A stretch of DNA of 64,000 bases, taken from Acetobacteraceae bacterium AT-5844 (GTDB lineage: Bacteria; Pseudomonadota; Alphaproteobacteria; Acetobacterales; Acetobacteraceae). Position 1 is the first letter of the stretch; each line of letters opens with the position of its first letter. The notes beneath the pieces were generated by a model that was not told the DNA's origin, searched no databases, and saw only the letters and a program-made list of their open reading frames with translations. Made by a program: the position numbers and the translations under genes. Below, piece by piece: positions 1 through 7,870 of this stretch. The DNA lies in NCBI GenBank assembly GCA_000245075.1, contig JH599934.1, positions 118,496-182,495 of the forward strand. The letters run 5' to 3'.

Positions 1-42
1 CGCGCGGCCGCCAATGGCGCGGCGCGGGCCGGCGGAGCGTGA
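1..42 (+). CDS. C-terminal end of an upstream gene (partial)
   Basis: Reading from base 1 gives 13 Ala/Gly-rich codons and then TGA at 40-42. The stop lies 12 bases before the GTG start of the next gene, and the GGAGG at 44-48 is that gene's ribosome binding site, so the two are probably co-transcribed. A low-complexity Ala/Gly tail is common at the end of cytochrome-type proteins, but too little is present to name it. Confidence 0.45.
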   Translation, partial: RAAANGAARAGGA

Positions 43-54
43 GGCGGAGGCGCT

Positions 55-984
55 GTGCTGCGGCGGCGGGCGTCTCGCCGGTGGCTCTGGGTCGTGGGAG
101 CGGCTTTTGTGCTGGCGGCGGGGGCGGGGGGCTGGGTCGCTTCCGCGCCTCGCCCGGCCTTTTCCGAGGCAGATGCGGGTTTATTCGAGGGCGGGGATGC
201 TGAGCGGGGTCGTATCATCTTCATCGCTGGGGACTGCGCCTCCTGCCACGCCAGCCCGGGCCAGGATGACCGGCTGCGTCTCGGTGGGGGCATGTCGCTG
301 GCAGGACCGATAGGCTTTTTCCGCCCGCCCAATATCTCACCGGACCTGCAGGATGGCATCGGCCGCTGGCGGGGGCTGGATCTCGCCAATGCCCTGATGT
401 CGGGCGTCTCGCCGGATGGGCGGCACTATTACCCGGCGCTGCCTTATGTCGCCTATGCGAAGATGCAGCCGCGGGATGTGGCCGATCTCATGGCTTACCT
501 TCGCAGCCTGCCGGCTGTGTCCGGTAAGCCACCGGAGCATGACGTTCCCTTCCCCTTCACTGTCCGCCGGGCCATCGGGCTCTGGAAGCTGCTGTTTCTG
601 GACCGCTCGCCCATCGAACCCGACAGCAACCGGGACGACAGCTGGAATCGTGGCCAGTATCTGGCCGAGGCGTTGGGCCACTGCACGGAATGCCATGCTA
701 CCCGCAACCTGCTGGGCGCGGTGAAGCCGGCGACCCGCTATGCGGGCGGTCCGGACCAGGAAGGAACGGGCTTCGTTCCCAACATCACCCCTGCCGGTAT
801 CGGTCATTGGTCGCGCGACGATCTGGTGGAACTGTTCACCACCGGCAGCACGCCGGATGGGCGCCGCGTCGGCTCCTCCATGGCGGATGTCGTCGTCAAC
901 ACCGCCACTCTGGGGCTGCAGGACCGGCAGGCAATCGCCGACTACGTCCTCGCCCTGCCGTCTCGGCCGACCCCGCAGCCCTGA
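55..984 (+). CDS. Diheme c-type cytochrome
   Basis: A 309-residue exported electron carrier. An Arg-rich N-terminus followed by a hydrophobic stretch (about residues 10-30) is an uncleaved anchor or signal peptide. Two heme-binding CxxCH motifs are seen, C61/C64/H65 and C210/C213/H214, each starting a cytochrome c domain, so it should bind two covalent hemes in the periplasm. The layout resembles the cytochrome subunits of membrane dehydrogenases such as alcohol or aldehyde dehydrogenase and free diheme carriers. The GTG start at 55 is chosen because GGAGG sits about 6 bases upstream. It ends 6 bases before the oppositely oriented oxidase operon. It may feed electrons to that oxidase, which is inferred from position only. 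Confidence 0.85.
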   Translation: MLRRRASRRWLWVVGAAFVLAAGAGGWVASAPRPAFSEADAGLFEGGDAERGRIIFIAGDCASCHASPGQDDRLRLGGGMSLAGPIGFFRPPNISPDLQDGIGRWRGLDLANALMSGVSPDGRHYYPALPYVAYAKMQPRDVADLMAYLRSLPAVSGKPPEHDVPFPFTVRRAIGLWKLLFLDRSPIEPDSNRDDSWNRGQYLAEALGHCTECHATRNLLGAVKPATRYAGGPDQEGTGFVPNITPAGIGHWSRDDLVELFTTGSTPDGRRVGSSMADVVVNTATLGLQDRQAIADYVLALPSRPTPQP

Positions 985-990
985 CGCGGC

Positions 991-1518
991 TCAGGGGGCA
1001 TAGAGATAGGCGGCGATATCCCGGGCTTCGGCCTCGTTGGCCCCGGTGGCCGGCATGGCCGTGCCGGGCGCGAACCGCCTGGGATCGACAATCCAGTTCA
1101 CCAGGTTCTCCGCTGAGTTCGGCAATACCCCGCCCAGAAAGATACGTTGACGCAATCCCTCCAGAGGCGGCGCCACGCGGCCATTCGCTCCGGGCACACC
1201 AGGCACCGTGTGGCAACCGCCGCAGCCATAGCGCGTGATCAGCGCCGGCCCCCGCTCCAACTCGCCGCCGGTCAAAGCGCGGGCAACGGCCTCCGCCTGG
1301 TTGGATTGCTGCATCTGACGCCAGAGCAATGCCCCGCCGGCCAGCAGCGCCGCCGCGCCCATCGCGAGCAGCAGGGGCCGCAAGGACGAGCGAGCAGGCG
1401 GTGGTGGGGTCAGCGGTGGTGGTCCGGCCGCAGGGCGGCCGTGGCGCCACCATCCGAAGGCCGCCAGCGGCAGCAGTGCCAGGGCGAGGCGCAGCAATCT
1501 AGCGCGCGCGGAGGGCAT
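991..1518 (-). CDS. Membrane-anchored monoheme cytochrome c, last gene of the oxidase operon
   Basis: About 175 residues. The start at 1518 (MPSARARLL) overlaps the end of ctaG by 20 bases, which suggests translational coupling. Two hydrophobic segments (about residues 8-22 and 44-62) are separated by a Pro-rich linker. A single heme motif CGGCH follows, and a Met in the 'GTAMPATG' stretch is the likely sixth heme ligand. The domain is a small class I cytochrome c, like those fused to subunit II of caa3 oxidases. Its place in the operon suggests it delivers electrons to the oxidase from the membrane face. It is the third cytochrome c domain encoded in the operon. Confidence 0.8.
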   Translation of the reverse strand: MPSARARLLRLALALLPLAAFGWWRHGRPAAGPPPLTPPPPARSSLRPLLLAMGAAALLAGGALLWRQMQQSNQAEAVARALTGGELERGPALITRYGCGGCHTVPGVPGANGRVAPPLEGLRQRIFLGGVLPNSAENLVNWIVDPRRFAPGTAMPATGANEAEARDIAAYLYAP

Positions 1519-2386
1519 TGTCGTCTCTCCACCCCAGGCCGGACTGGCGCACCCAGCGTGCCACCAGCGCCAGGGCCACGGCGGCGTAGACAATGCCGCC
1601 GGGTACCCACATCACCAGCCCGGCCAGTTGCTGGTCCTCCAGCGGCGACAGCCCCCACAGCCCCGCCTGGGCGGTCTGCCGGGCATAGAGCACGCGCGGC
1701 GCGAAGGTGAGCAGCGCGCCCAGCACGCCCGTATGCAGCATGGTAACGAACAGATGCACCGCGGCGGCGGCGGGGTGCGCCCGCCGCAGCAGCGCCCACC
1801 AGAACAACAAGGCTGTCAGCAGAAAAGAGAGATGCTGCGCCCGATGCAGCCCCGCATGGACGACTGTGGCGTCGAACAGGGGCGGCAGATGCCAGAGCCA
1901 GATCGCCAGCCCGTGCAGCAGCATGGCAGTGCCTGACTGGCTCAGCCATCGCCACAGCGCGCCTTGGACAGGGCGGCCCAGCCGGCGGCGCAGCCCGTCG
2001 GGAAACGCCCACAGGGCGGCTCCCAGCGGCCTTCCGGCCACCAGCAGCGGCGCGGCGACGACCATGACCACCTCATGCTCGATCATATGGGCAGTGAACA
2101 GGTGCTCACCCCACCAGTGCAGCGGCGAGGTCAACGCCCCCGCCAGTGCCAGCCAGCCCGCCGCGTAAAGGCCAGCCTGCCATGGCCGGATACCACGCCC
2201 CAGCCCAGCCCGCTTCCAGAGCCGCGCCGTGCCGCAGACATACAGCCCCGCCGCCAGCATCAAGGGCAGCATGATCCAGGGATCGAAGCTCCAGCGTGGC
2301 AGGTCGCCATGCGGGTCGCCGCCGTGCGCCAGCGCGCCGCCGGCCGGCAGCGCCAGGAGAAGGGGCAGGGCGGTTAGCGTTCGCAT
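1499..2386 (-). CDS. ctaG: Cytochrome c oxidase assembly factor CtaG (caa3 type)
   Basis: A 295-residue polytopic membrane protein of the caa3_CtaG family, which supports copper delivery and assembly of caa3 oxidases. An N-terminal signal-like segment is followed by 'AHGGDPH', then about six to seven transmembrane segments. Conserved histidines occur in 'HWWGEHLFTAHMIEH' and 'HRAQHLSF', typical of the family and probably metal-related. The start is set at ATG 2386. The longer open frame upstream is out of register with the upstream gene. It overlaps the preceding gene by 13 bases and the following cytochrome gene by 20 bases. This is the membrane CtaG family, not the Cox11-like protein that shares the name. 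Confidence 0.88.
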   Translation of the reverse strand: MRTLTALPLLLALPAGGALAHGGDPHGDLPRWSFDPWIMLPLMLAAGLYVCGTARLWKRAGLGRGIRPWQAGLYAAGWLALAGALTSPLHWWGEHLFTAHMIEHEVVMVVAAPLLVAGRPLGAALWAFPDGLRRRLGRPVQGALWRWLSQSGTAMLLHGLAIWLWHLPPLFDATVVHAGLHRAQHLSFLLTALLFWWALLRRAHPAAAAVHLFVTMLHTGVLGALLTFAPRVLYARQTAQAGLWGLSPLEDQQLAGLVMWVPGGIVYAAVALALVARWVRQSGLGWRDDNALRAR

Positions 2387-2691
2387 CCGGTCAGGACCCA
2401 GCCGGCCATGCCCTGTAACAACAGGGCAAAGGTAAAGATGAGCGCGACGCCTGCTCCGGCGCGCAGCACGAAAGCGGAAGCGGTGCCTGCCCGTACCGTG
2501 GCGCCTCTCCAGGACAGCCAAGCCCCGGCCAGCGAGACGACCGCCGCAAGGCAGGAGAGCCAGAAACTCGGCCGCAGGGAGACACCGCATTCGGCATAGG
2601 GCAGCACCTGCCCGAGCTGCACATTGGCTGCCCACAGCAGCGGCGCGGCCAGCATGCCGCATATGGCGAGCCAGAGGGGCGGCGCGGTCAC
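2374..2691 (-). CDS. Small four-helix membrane protein of the oxidase operon
   Basis: A 105-residue hydrophobic protein with about three to four predicted transmembrane helices (around residues 5-25, 40-60, 78-100) and no cofactor motif. Its start overlaps the ctaE stop in an ATGA arrangement (2688-2691) and its end overlaps ctaG, so it is translated within the operon. Small uncharacterised membrane proteins at this place are common in caa3 clusters. It could act as an accessory subunit or assembly helper. I recognise no named family. Confidence 0.72.
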   Translation of the reverse strand: MTAPPLWLAICGMLAAPLLWAANVQLGQVLPYAECGVSLRPSFWLSCLAAVVSLAGAWLSWRGATVRAGTASAFVLRAGAGVALIFTFALLLQGMAGWVLTGCER

Positions 2692-3290
2692 AGCCGGGGA
2701 ATCCCGTAGAGGCAGGCATAGATCGGCAGCCAGGTCAGCACGACGAAGTTCCAGTACAGCACGCCGTCTTCCACATCGCCGAAGCGGCGTGGATTGTCGG
2801 CATGCCGTGTGAACATCAGGGCGGCAAGCACGTAGGTCTCGCCGAGATCAGTGATGATATGGGTGGTGTGGAGCCCCAGCAGCAGCCACACCACCGAGCC
2901 GTAAGCGTTGCTGTCCCAGGAGACGCCGAAGGCCGCGAATTCCCAGGCACGCAGCACCAGCGGGGCAGTGCCGAAACACGCCATCAGCAGCAGTCCCAGC
3001 CTTACCTTCCGCAAATCCCGCGCCGCGGCCCAGCGCGAGAGCAGCATGTTGGGAACGAGGCTCAGCAGCAGGAGCAGTGTGACGCCTGAGCCCGGGCCCC
3101 ATTCCGGCAGGGGCGCCCGCAGGGGCCATTCCGGTGCGACGCTGACAAGATACAGATAGGTGCCGATCACCACCGCGAAGCCCGTGCCTTCTATCAGCAT
3201 GAAGGCCAGCGTGCCCCACCAGGTCAGGCTGGCACTCCCCGTGCCGTTCATGGGCAGCGCCGAGAGATCGAGAGCCTTGCGATGCCTCAC
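2688..3290 (-). CDS. ctaE: Cytochrome c oxidase subunit III
   Basis: A 200-residue membrane protein of the heme-copper oxidase subunit III family. About five transmembrane helices are visible, and the family signature is seen in 'WWGTLAFMLIEGTGFAVV', in 'LLLGLHTTHIITDLGETYVL' and in the C-terminal 'YWNFVVLTWLPIYACLYG'. It is the short five-helix form found in caa3-type oxidases rather than the seven-helix mitochondrial form. It overlaps the ctaD stop by 4 bases (3287-3290) and the downstream small gene by 4 bases, so the operon is translationally coupled. Subunit III stabilises the proton-pumping core and has no metal centre. Confidence 0.92.
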   Translation of the reverse strand: MRHRKALDLSALPMNGTGSASLTWWGTLAFMLIEGTGFAVVIGTYLYLVSVAPEWPLRAPLPEWGPGSGVTLLLLLSLVPNMLLSRWAAARDLRKVRLGLLLMACFGTAPLVLRAWEFAAFGVSWDSNAYGSVVWLLLGLHTTHIITDLGETYVLAALMFTRHADNPRRFGDVEDGVLYWNFVVLTWLPIYACLYGIPRL

Positions 3291-5197
3291 GATTCATCCT
3301 CCTTGCTTCCGCCGGGCCAGAACCAGCCGATGAGGGCAATGGCGACGGGGACGGACCCCCAGACCACCGCCCAGGGCGTGACAATAGAACCCATCAGCAG
3401 CGCAGTGGTGGCGATGGCGGACCAGAGTGGCCAGAGGGAGCATCGTGGCGAGGATTCCCTCGCTTCCGGCAGCGCGCCACCGACGGTCGTCACCAGCAAT
3501 TCGCGCCGGTCCACTCGCAATCCGCTGGTGACTGGCAACTCATCGCCGGCATCCCATAGCGGGTCCGCGCTCTGCACCAACGGGATGCGGGCAAAATTAT
3601 AGCTGGGCGGGGGGGAGGAGGTAGCCCATTCCAGCGTCGCGGCGCCCCAGGGATTATCGCCTGCGGGCTCGCCATGGCGAGCGGAGCGGATGGCGTCGAG
3701 GAAGAACAGCAGGAAGCCCGCCGCCAGCATCACGGCGCTCACGCTGACAAAAAGATTCAGCCCGCCCCAGGCCATTTCCGTCTGATAGGTGTAAACGCGC
3801 CTTGGCATGCCGAGCAGGCCGAGAAGATGCATGGGAAAGAAGGTGAAGTTGAACGCGACAAACAGCAACCCGGCGACCCACCGGCCGATACGCTCGCTCA
3901 TCATCCGGCCGGTGAATTTCGGAAACCAGTAGTAGACGGCACCGAGCAGGGGAAACACCGCGCCGCCCACCAGCACGTAGTGAAAATGCGCGACGACGAA
4001 GTAGCTGTCGTGCAACTGCGTATCCAGCGGCACGGAAGCAACCATCACGCCCGTCATGCCGCCGATGATGAAGGTGAAGAAGAAGGCCAGGATGAACAGG
4101 AAGGGCACGCGATAGACGGGACGGCCATACCAGATGGTTGCCAGCCAGCAGAAGATCTGGATGCCGCTGGGCACCGCGATGGCCATGCTGGACGCCGTGA
4201 AGAAACTCTCGCCCAGACGTGGCAGGCCGGTGGTGAACATGTGATGCACCCACAACCCGAAGGAGAGGATGCCTGTACCCACCAGCGCCAATACCATCGG
4301 TATATAGCCGAAGACCGGGCGGCGTACGAAAGCCGGCAGCATGGCGGAGATCATGCCCACTGCCGGCAGGAAGATGATGTAGACCTCCGGGTGGCCAAAG
4401 AACCAGAACAGATGCTGCCACAGCAGCACGTCTCCGCCTTCCGCGGGGTTGAAGAAATGCGTGCCGACCAGACGATCCAGGATCAGGGAGGTACTCGCCA
4501 CCATCACGGCCGGCATTGCCAGGATGACGATGAAGGACGTTACCAACATCGCCCAGACGAATAGCGGAATGCGGTCCAGCGACATGCCGGGCGCGCGTTG
4601 CTTCAGCACCGTCACCACAATCTCGACAGCGACCGCGAGCGCCGAGATCTCGGTGAACGTGATCATCTGCGCCCAGATGTCCACGCGCTTGCCGATGCCG
4701 TATTGCGGCCCGGCCAGCGGCACATAGGCGAACCAGCCGATATCCGGGCCCAGATCGACGATGAAGGCGCCCCAGAGCAGGATGCCGCCGACGAGGTACA
4801 TCCAGTAGGAAAAGGCGTTCAGCCGAGGGAAGGCGATGTTGCGTGTGCCCACCATCAGCGGCACCAGATAGACCGCCATGGCCTCCATGACAGGCACAGC
4901 GAAGAGAAACATCATGCTGGTGCCATGGACGGTGAAGGCCTGGTTATAGACATCGGGCCCCAGCAACTGCCCTTCGGGCCGTGCCAGCTGCCAGCGCATC
5001 AACAGCGCCAGCACGCCGCCAAAGGCCAGGAACACAAAGGCGGTGATGATATATCGCCGCGCGATGACCTTGTGGTCGACCGTGGCCAACGCACCCCACA
5101 GGCCGCGCGGTGTATCCCATACCTGGCGAAGCATGATGTCCAGCCGCGCATCTTCCAGGCTGGCATCGCGCTGATCGGGCTGGGGCATGGTGTTCAT
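3287..5197 (-). CDS. ctaD: Cytochrome c oxidase subunit I with C-terminal subunit IV-like extension
   Basis: 636 residues, the catalytic subunit that reduces O2 at the heme a3-CuB centre and pumps protons. The CuB His and cross-linked His-Tyr region is present in 'LFWFFGHPEVYIIFLP', and the heme a/a3 ligand loop in 'HDSYFVVAHFHYVLVGG'. Twelve core helices are followed by about 100 residues with two further hydrophobic segments near the C-terminus, resembling the small subunit IV fused on in some caa3 oxidases. The start is ATG 5197 (MNTMPQPD), overlapping the ctaC stop by 4 bases. The open frame continues upstream antisense to nothing and in the wrong frame of ctaC, so that extension is rejected. 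Confidence 0.95.
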   Translation of the reverse strand: MNTMPQPDQRDASLEDARLDIMLRQVWDTPRGLWGALATVDHKVIARRYIITAFVFLAFGGVLALLMRWQLARPEGQLLGPDVYNQAFTVHGTSMMFLFAVPVMEAMAVYLVPLMVGTRNIAFPRLNAFSYWMYLVGGILLWGAFIVDLGPDIGWFAYVPLAGPQYGIGKRVDIWAQMITFTEISALAVAVEIVVTVLKQRAPGMSLDRIPLFVWAMLVTSFIVILAMPAVMVASTSLILDRLVGTHFFNPAEGGDVLLWQHLFWFFGHPEVYIIFLPAVGMISAMLPAFVRRPVFGYIPMVLALVGTGILSFGLWVHHMFTTGLPRLGESFFTASSMAIAVPSGIQIFCWLATIWYGRPVYRVPFLFILAFFFTFIIGGMTGVMVASVPLDTQLHDSYFVVAHFHYVLVGGAVFPLLGAVYYWFPKFTGRMMSERIGRWVAGLLFVAFNFTFFPMHLLGLLGMPRRVYTYQTEMAWGGLNLFVSVSAVMLAAGFLLFFLDAIRSARHGEPAGDNPWGAATLEWATSSPPPSYNFARIPLVQSADPLWDAGDELPVTSGLRVDRRELLVTTVGGALPEARESSPRCSLWPLWSAIATTALLMGSIVTPWAVVWGSVPVAIALIGWFWPGGSKEDES

Positions 5198-6177
5198 CGC
5201 AGGCTTGCCAGCCAGGCGGAGACCGCCTGAAGTTCCGCTGCCGTCAGTGGCACCAGCGGCATGTTGTTCCCCGGCTTGATCGTCTGCGGATCGGCTGTCC
5301 AGGCAGCAAGGGCGCCCCGTGTCATTGGCAGCACGCCAGCGGCCAGATATTGCCGGGAGGCGATGTGCGTCAGATCGGGGCCCGTGGTGCCGCGGGCCTC
5401 CGTGCCCCGTATGGTGTGGCAAGCGCCGCAGGGCTTCTGCTCGAACACCTGGCGCCCCCTGGCTTCTTCCTCTCCGGCGGGCGCGGCGGCTTCCGCCTCC
5501 TGCGCGGCGCGCCAGCGATCGAAGCTCTCCTGGGATTCGGCCACGATCAGAAAGGCCATGCGGGCGTGCTGCATGCCGCAGAATTCGGCGCACTGGCCAC
5601 GATAGGTGCCGGCTTCCCAGGCCGTGAAGGTCAGCACATTGTCCCGTCCCGGGATCATGTCCTGCTTCCCGGCAAGGTTCGGCACCCAGAAGGAATGAAT
5701 GACGTCCGCCGCCGAAAGCTCTATCCGCACCGGGCGGCCGACCGGGATATGGATTTCGTTCGCCGTGACCAGATCCTGCCCATCCGCGCCGGGATAAACG
5801 ACCTCCCACCACCATTGCAGCCCACGCACGCGAATGACCAAGGGCTCGTCCTGCCCAAGTGGAGCCGCGCGGGAGGCCAGATAGCTGGCCAGGGTCAGCC
5901 CGCTGACGACCAGCACCGTGGCGGCGCAGGCTCCCCCCACCGCCCAGGCGGAGCGCCGCCGCGCGGTACCGGGGGTTGCCGCCGCGCGGCGCCAGAGGCC
6001 GGCCGCCAGCACCAGCATGACGCAGAGCCAGATGCCACCCAGAACAAGGACAAAGCCGAGCAACAGCCGGTCCAGTGAGGCGGCGGCGGGGCCTTGCGGG
6101 TCCAGCGCCGATTGCCAGCCAGAGCAACCGCTGCAAGCGGTCAGCGCAGCCGATACCAGCAAAATCCGCCGCCGCAT
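5194..6177 (-). CDS. ctaC: Cytochrome c oxidase subunit II with fused cytochrome c domain (caa3 type)
   Basis: 327 residues. The N-terminal export segment has a lipobox-like 'LTAC' near residue 15, followed by two transmembrane helices (about 37-62 and 80-102). The periplasmic cupredoxin domain carries the full CuA ligand set: H161, C196, E198, C200, H204 and M207. A C-terminal cytochrome c domain follows with the heme motif C250/C253/H254 and a Met in 'GNNMPLV' as probable sixth ligand. CuA receives electrons from this fused cytochrome and passes them to subunit I. This fusion is what makes the oxidase caa3-type. It starts 6 bases after the upstream cytochrome gene and overlaps ctaD by 4. 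Confidence 0.94.
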   Translation of the reverse strand: MRRRILLVSAALTACSGCSGWQSALDPQGPAAASLDRLLLGFVLVLGGIWLCVMLVLAAGLWRRAAATPGTARRRSAWAVGGACAATVLVVSGLTLASYLASRAAPLGQDEPLVIRVRGLQWWWEVVYPGADGQDLVTANEIHIPVGRPVRIELSAADVIHSFWVPNLAGKQDMIPGRDNVLTFTAWEAGTYRGQCAEFCGMQHARMAFLIVAESQESFDRWRAAQEAEAAAPAGEEEARGRQVFEQKPCGACHTIRGTEARGTTGPDLTHIASRQYLAAGVLPMTRGALAAWTADPQTIKPGNNMPLVPLTAAELQAVSAWLASLR

Positions 6178-6183
6178 GCCCGC

Positions 6184-6720
6184 CTACCGCAACGGCGCGG
6201 ACGCCGCAGGCGCCCGGTTCTCGGCCGGGCGGGTTTGCGGCCTGTCGCTGCGGCCGGGCGCGGCAGAGGGGGGGCTATAGGCGCCCATTACCTGCACATA
6301 GCCGGCCAGTTGCCAGATCTGCTCATTGGTCAGCCGGTTGCGGAAAGCGGGCATGCCGCCAGGACGGCCATCGCGGATGGAGGCATAGATGCTGGTCAGG
6401 TCAGGCCCGTAATTCCACCATCCGTCGATGAGCGAGGGCGCGTTCCCTCCTTGCCCGTCCCCATGGCAAGCCTGGCAGCCGAACCATTCATAGAGGCGCT
6501 TGCCTTGGGACAGATGGAAGGAGCTCGTCCGGTAAGGTTTCCCCATGATGGTGTAGATTTCAGGCGGAGTGCCTCCAATGCCATTTGGCATCAGCGCGAT
6601 ATGATCGAGCGCCTCCGCCAGAGGAGGATCCAGACGTGTCTCACGGTTCTCCACGCGGCATCCCCCCAACAAGGAAAGTGCCAGCAGCAGGGTGCTGAGC
6701 GCGGCCCAACGCTTATCCAT
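6184..6720 (-). CDS. Cytochrome c lipoprotein, first gene of the oxidase operon
   Basis: 178 residues from ATG 6720 (MDKRWAAL). The signal peptide ends in the lipobox LLGGC (Cys at about residue 22), so it should be lipid-anchored on the periplasmic side. One heme motif, CQACH, opens a class I cytochrome c domain with a candidate Met ligand in 'GGMPAFRN'. The Pro/Arg/Ala-rich tail looks unstructured. The mid-region before the heme ('PNGIGGTPPEIYTIMGKPYR') is unusual for a simple carrier. It probably supplies electrons to the CtaC cytochrome domain or a linked dehydrogenase. The 261 bases upstream to the iclR stop hold the operon promoter, but I could not fix its boxes. Confidence 0.85.
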   Translation of the reverse strand: MDKRWAALSTLLLALSLLGGCRVENRETRLDPPLAEALDHIALMPNGIGGTPPEIYTIMGKPYRTSSFHLSQGKRLYEWFGCQACHGDGQGGNAPSLIDGWWNYGPDLTSIYASIRDGRPGGMPAFRNRLTNEQIWQLAGYVQVMGAYSPPSAAPGRSDRPQTRPAENRAPAASAPLR

Positions 6721-6981
6721 GTCAACAGCACGTCTGCCCACGGCAACCCCCGGGCTCCGCCCACGAGCGTAAGCCATGGAGTGGACGCGCCGGCGCAGGC
6801 ATTGGTTGCACGCTCTGAGCAAAGTGAAGTCACAGCTATGGCGAGACATGCGCCGAGAGCCGATGGAAACGATGCCCGCCCCCGGCGAGCTACCAGCGTC
6901 CGGGTATCGCTGCGGGACGCGCCCGGGTCAGCAAGGCCGGCCAACTGAATGCCGCCGGGTCAGATGCGAACGGAACGTCGC

Positions 6982-7776
6982 TTAGAGGCCCTGGAGCCGC
7001 CGCGAGAGATCAGCGGCTTCTTCCCGCAGCGCCGTGCCGACCGCCGTGAAGCCCTGGCGGCGAAGTTGCTCGCTCACGCCCACAAGGACAAGGGAATGCG
7101 AGAGGCGGCCGCGCAGCATCACTGGCGCCGCGATCACCGTCACGCCCGCGATGTAGCGCCCTTCGTCAACGGCATAACCGCTCTGCTGCGTCGCATGAAC
7201 GTCGGCGCGCCACTGTTCCAGGGTGGGAGGGTCCTCCCAGCGTAGCTTGTGGAAGCGCCGCTCCAGCTCCTGTGAGGAATGGCCTCCGAAAGCCGCGATG
7301 CAACGCCCTGTCGCACTGATCAAGGCGGGATAGCGGCTTCCCACATCCACCTGCAGGCGCAGCGCCTGACTGGGCCGGGCAATGGCAAGAGCCACAATGT
7401 GGTCCAGCCCCGCGGCCTCCACGCCGATGGCTGTCGTGCCGTACTCGGCGGCCAGCCGGTCCAACACGGGCTGGGCGAGATTGCTGAACGGATCGTTCCG
7501 CAGCATGCCCCGCGCCAGCGCGACGACCCCGCTGGCCAGCGCATAGCGCTTGGTCGCGGGGTCAACCATCAGCATCTCCTCCGCGACCAGAGCGCGCAGG
7601 ATATGCAGGCAGGTGCTCGGCACGATTCCCAGCGCCTTCGCTATGGCCTGCACGCCGAGCGGAGTCTCGCTGCGCGACAGCATCCGCATGATGGCAACAG
7701 CCCGCGTGACCGCGGGCACAGCACGGATGGAGTCAGACGGGGAGGAGGGCAGGGGCCGGTCCGAATGTGTTGTCAT
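6982..7776 (-). CDS. IclR-family transcriptional regulator
   Basis: 264 residues from ATG 7776. A winged helix-turn-helix is seen at about residues 15-75 ('AVTRAVAIMRML', 'GVQAIAKALGIVPSTCLHILRAL'). The C-terminal GAF-like effector domain of the family follows (about 90-260), with the usual 'DVGSRYPALISATGRCIAA' stretch that forms the effector pocket. It is divergent from the acyl-CoA synthetase gene, and the 95-base gap contains nested inverted repeats. IclR proteins next to CoA-dependent catabolic genes usually respond to an aromatic or branched acid or its CoA ester. Repression of the cluster and autoregulation are inferred. A TTG 15 bases upstream is an alternative start. Confidence 0.88.
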   Translation of the reverse strand: MTTHSDRPLPSSPSDSIRAVPAVTRAVAIMRMLSRSETPLGVQAIAKALGIVPSTCLHILRALVAEEMLMVDPATKRYALASGVVALARGMLRNDPFSNLAQPVLDRLAAEYGTTAIGVEAAGLDHIVALAIARPSQALRLQVDVGSRYPALISATGRCIAAFGGHSSQELERRFHKLRWEDPPTLEQWRADVHATQQSGYAVDEGRYIAGVTVIAAPVMLRGRLSHSLVLVGVSEQLRRQGFTAVGTALREEAADLSRRLQGL

Positions 7777-7813
7777 TTTGTATCTGTACAACAGATGAAT
7801 CTATTTGACAACA
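7768..7813. promoter_or_regulatory. Nested inverted repeats between iclR and the acyl-CoA synthetase gene (candidate IclR operator)
   Basis: TGTTGTCA at 7768-7775 is exactly inverted as TGACAACA at 7806-7813. Centred inside is a second perfect palindrome, ATCTGT-ACA-ACAGAT (7782-7796). The right outer arm overlaps a -35-like TTGACA at 7805-7810 that faces the acyl-CoA synthetase gene, with TCTGAA 17 bases on as a weak -10. The left outer arm overlaps the iclR start codon. IclR members bind short palindromes of about 15 bases, which the inner element fits. The role as operator is inferred. Confidence 0.5.
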
Positions 7814-7870
7814 TACGCGCACGCTGGTCTGAATGCGCCAACGGCTCAAAGCCGAGGGAGACAAGGTCCA

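Noticed and set aside
5198-6136. N-terminal extension of subunit I suggested by the long open frame
   Set aside because: It reads through ctaC in another frame. The real start MNTMPQPD overlaps the ctaC stop as ATGA.
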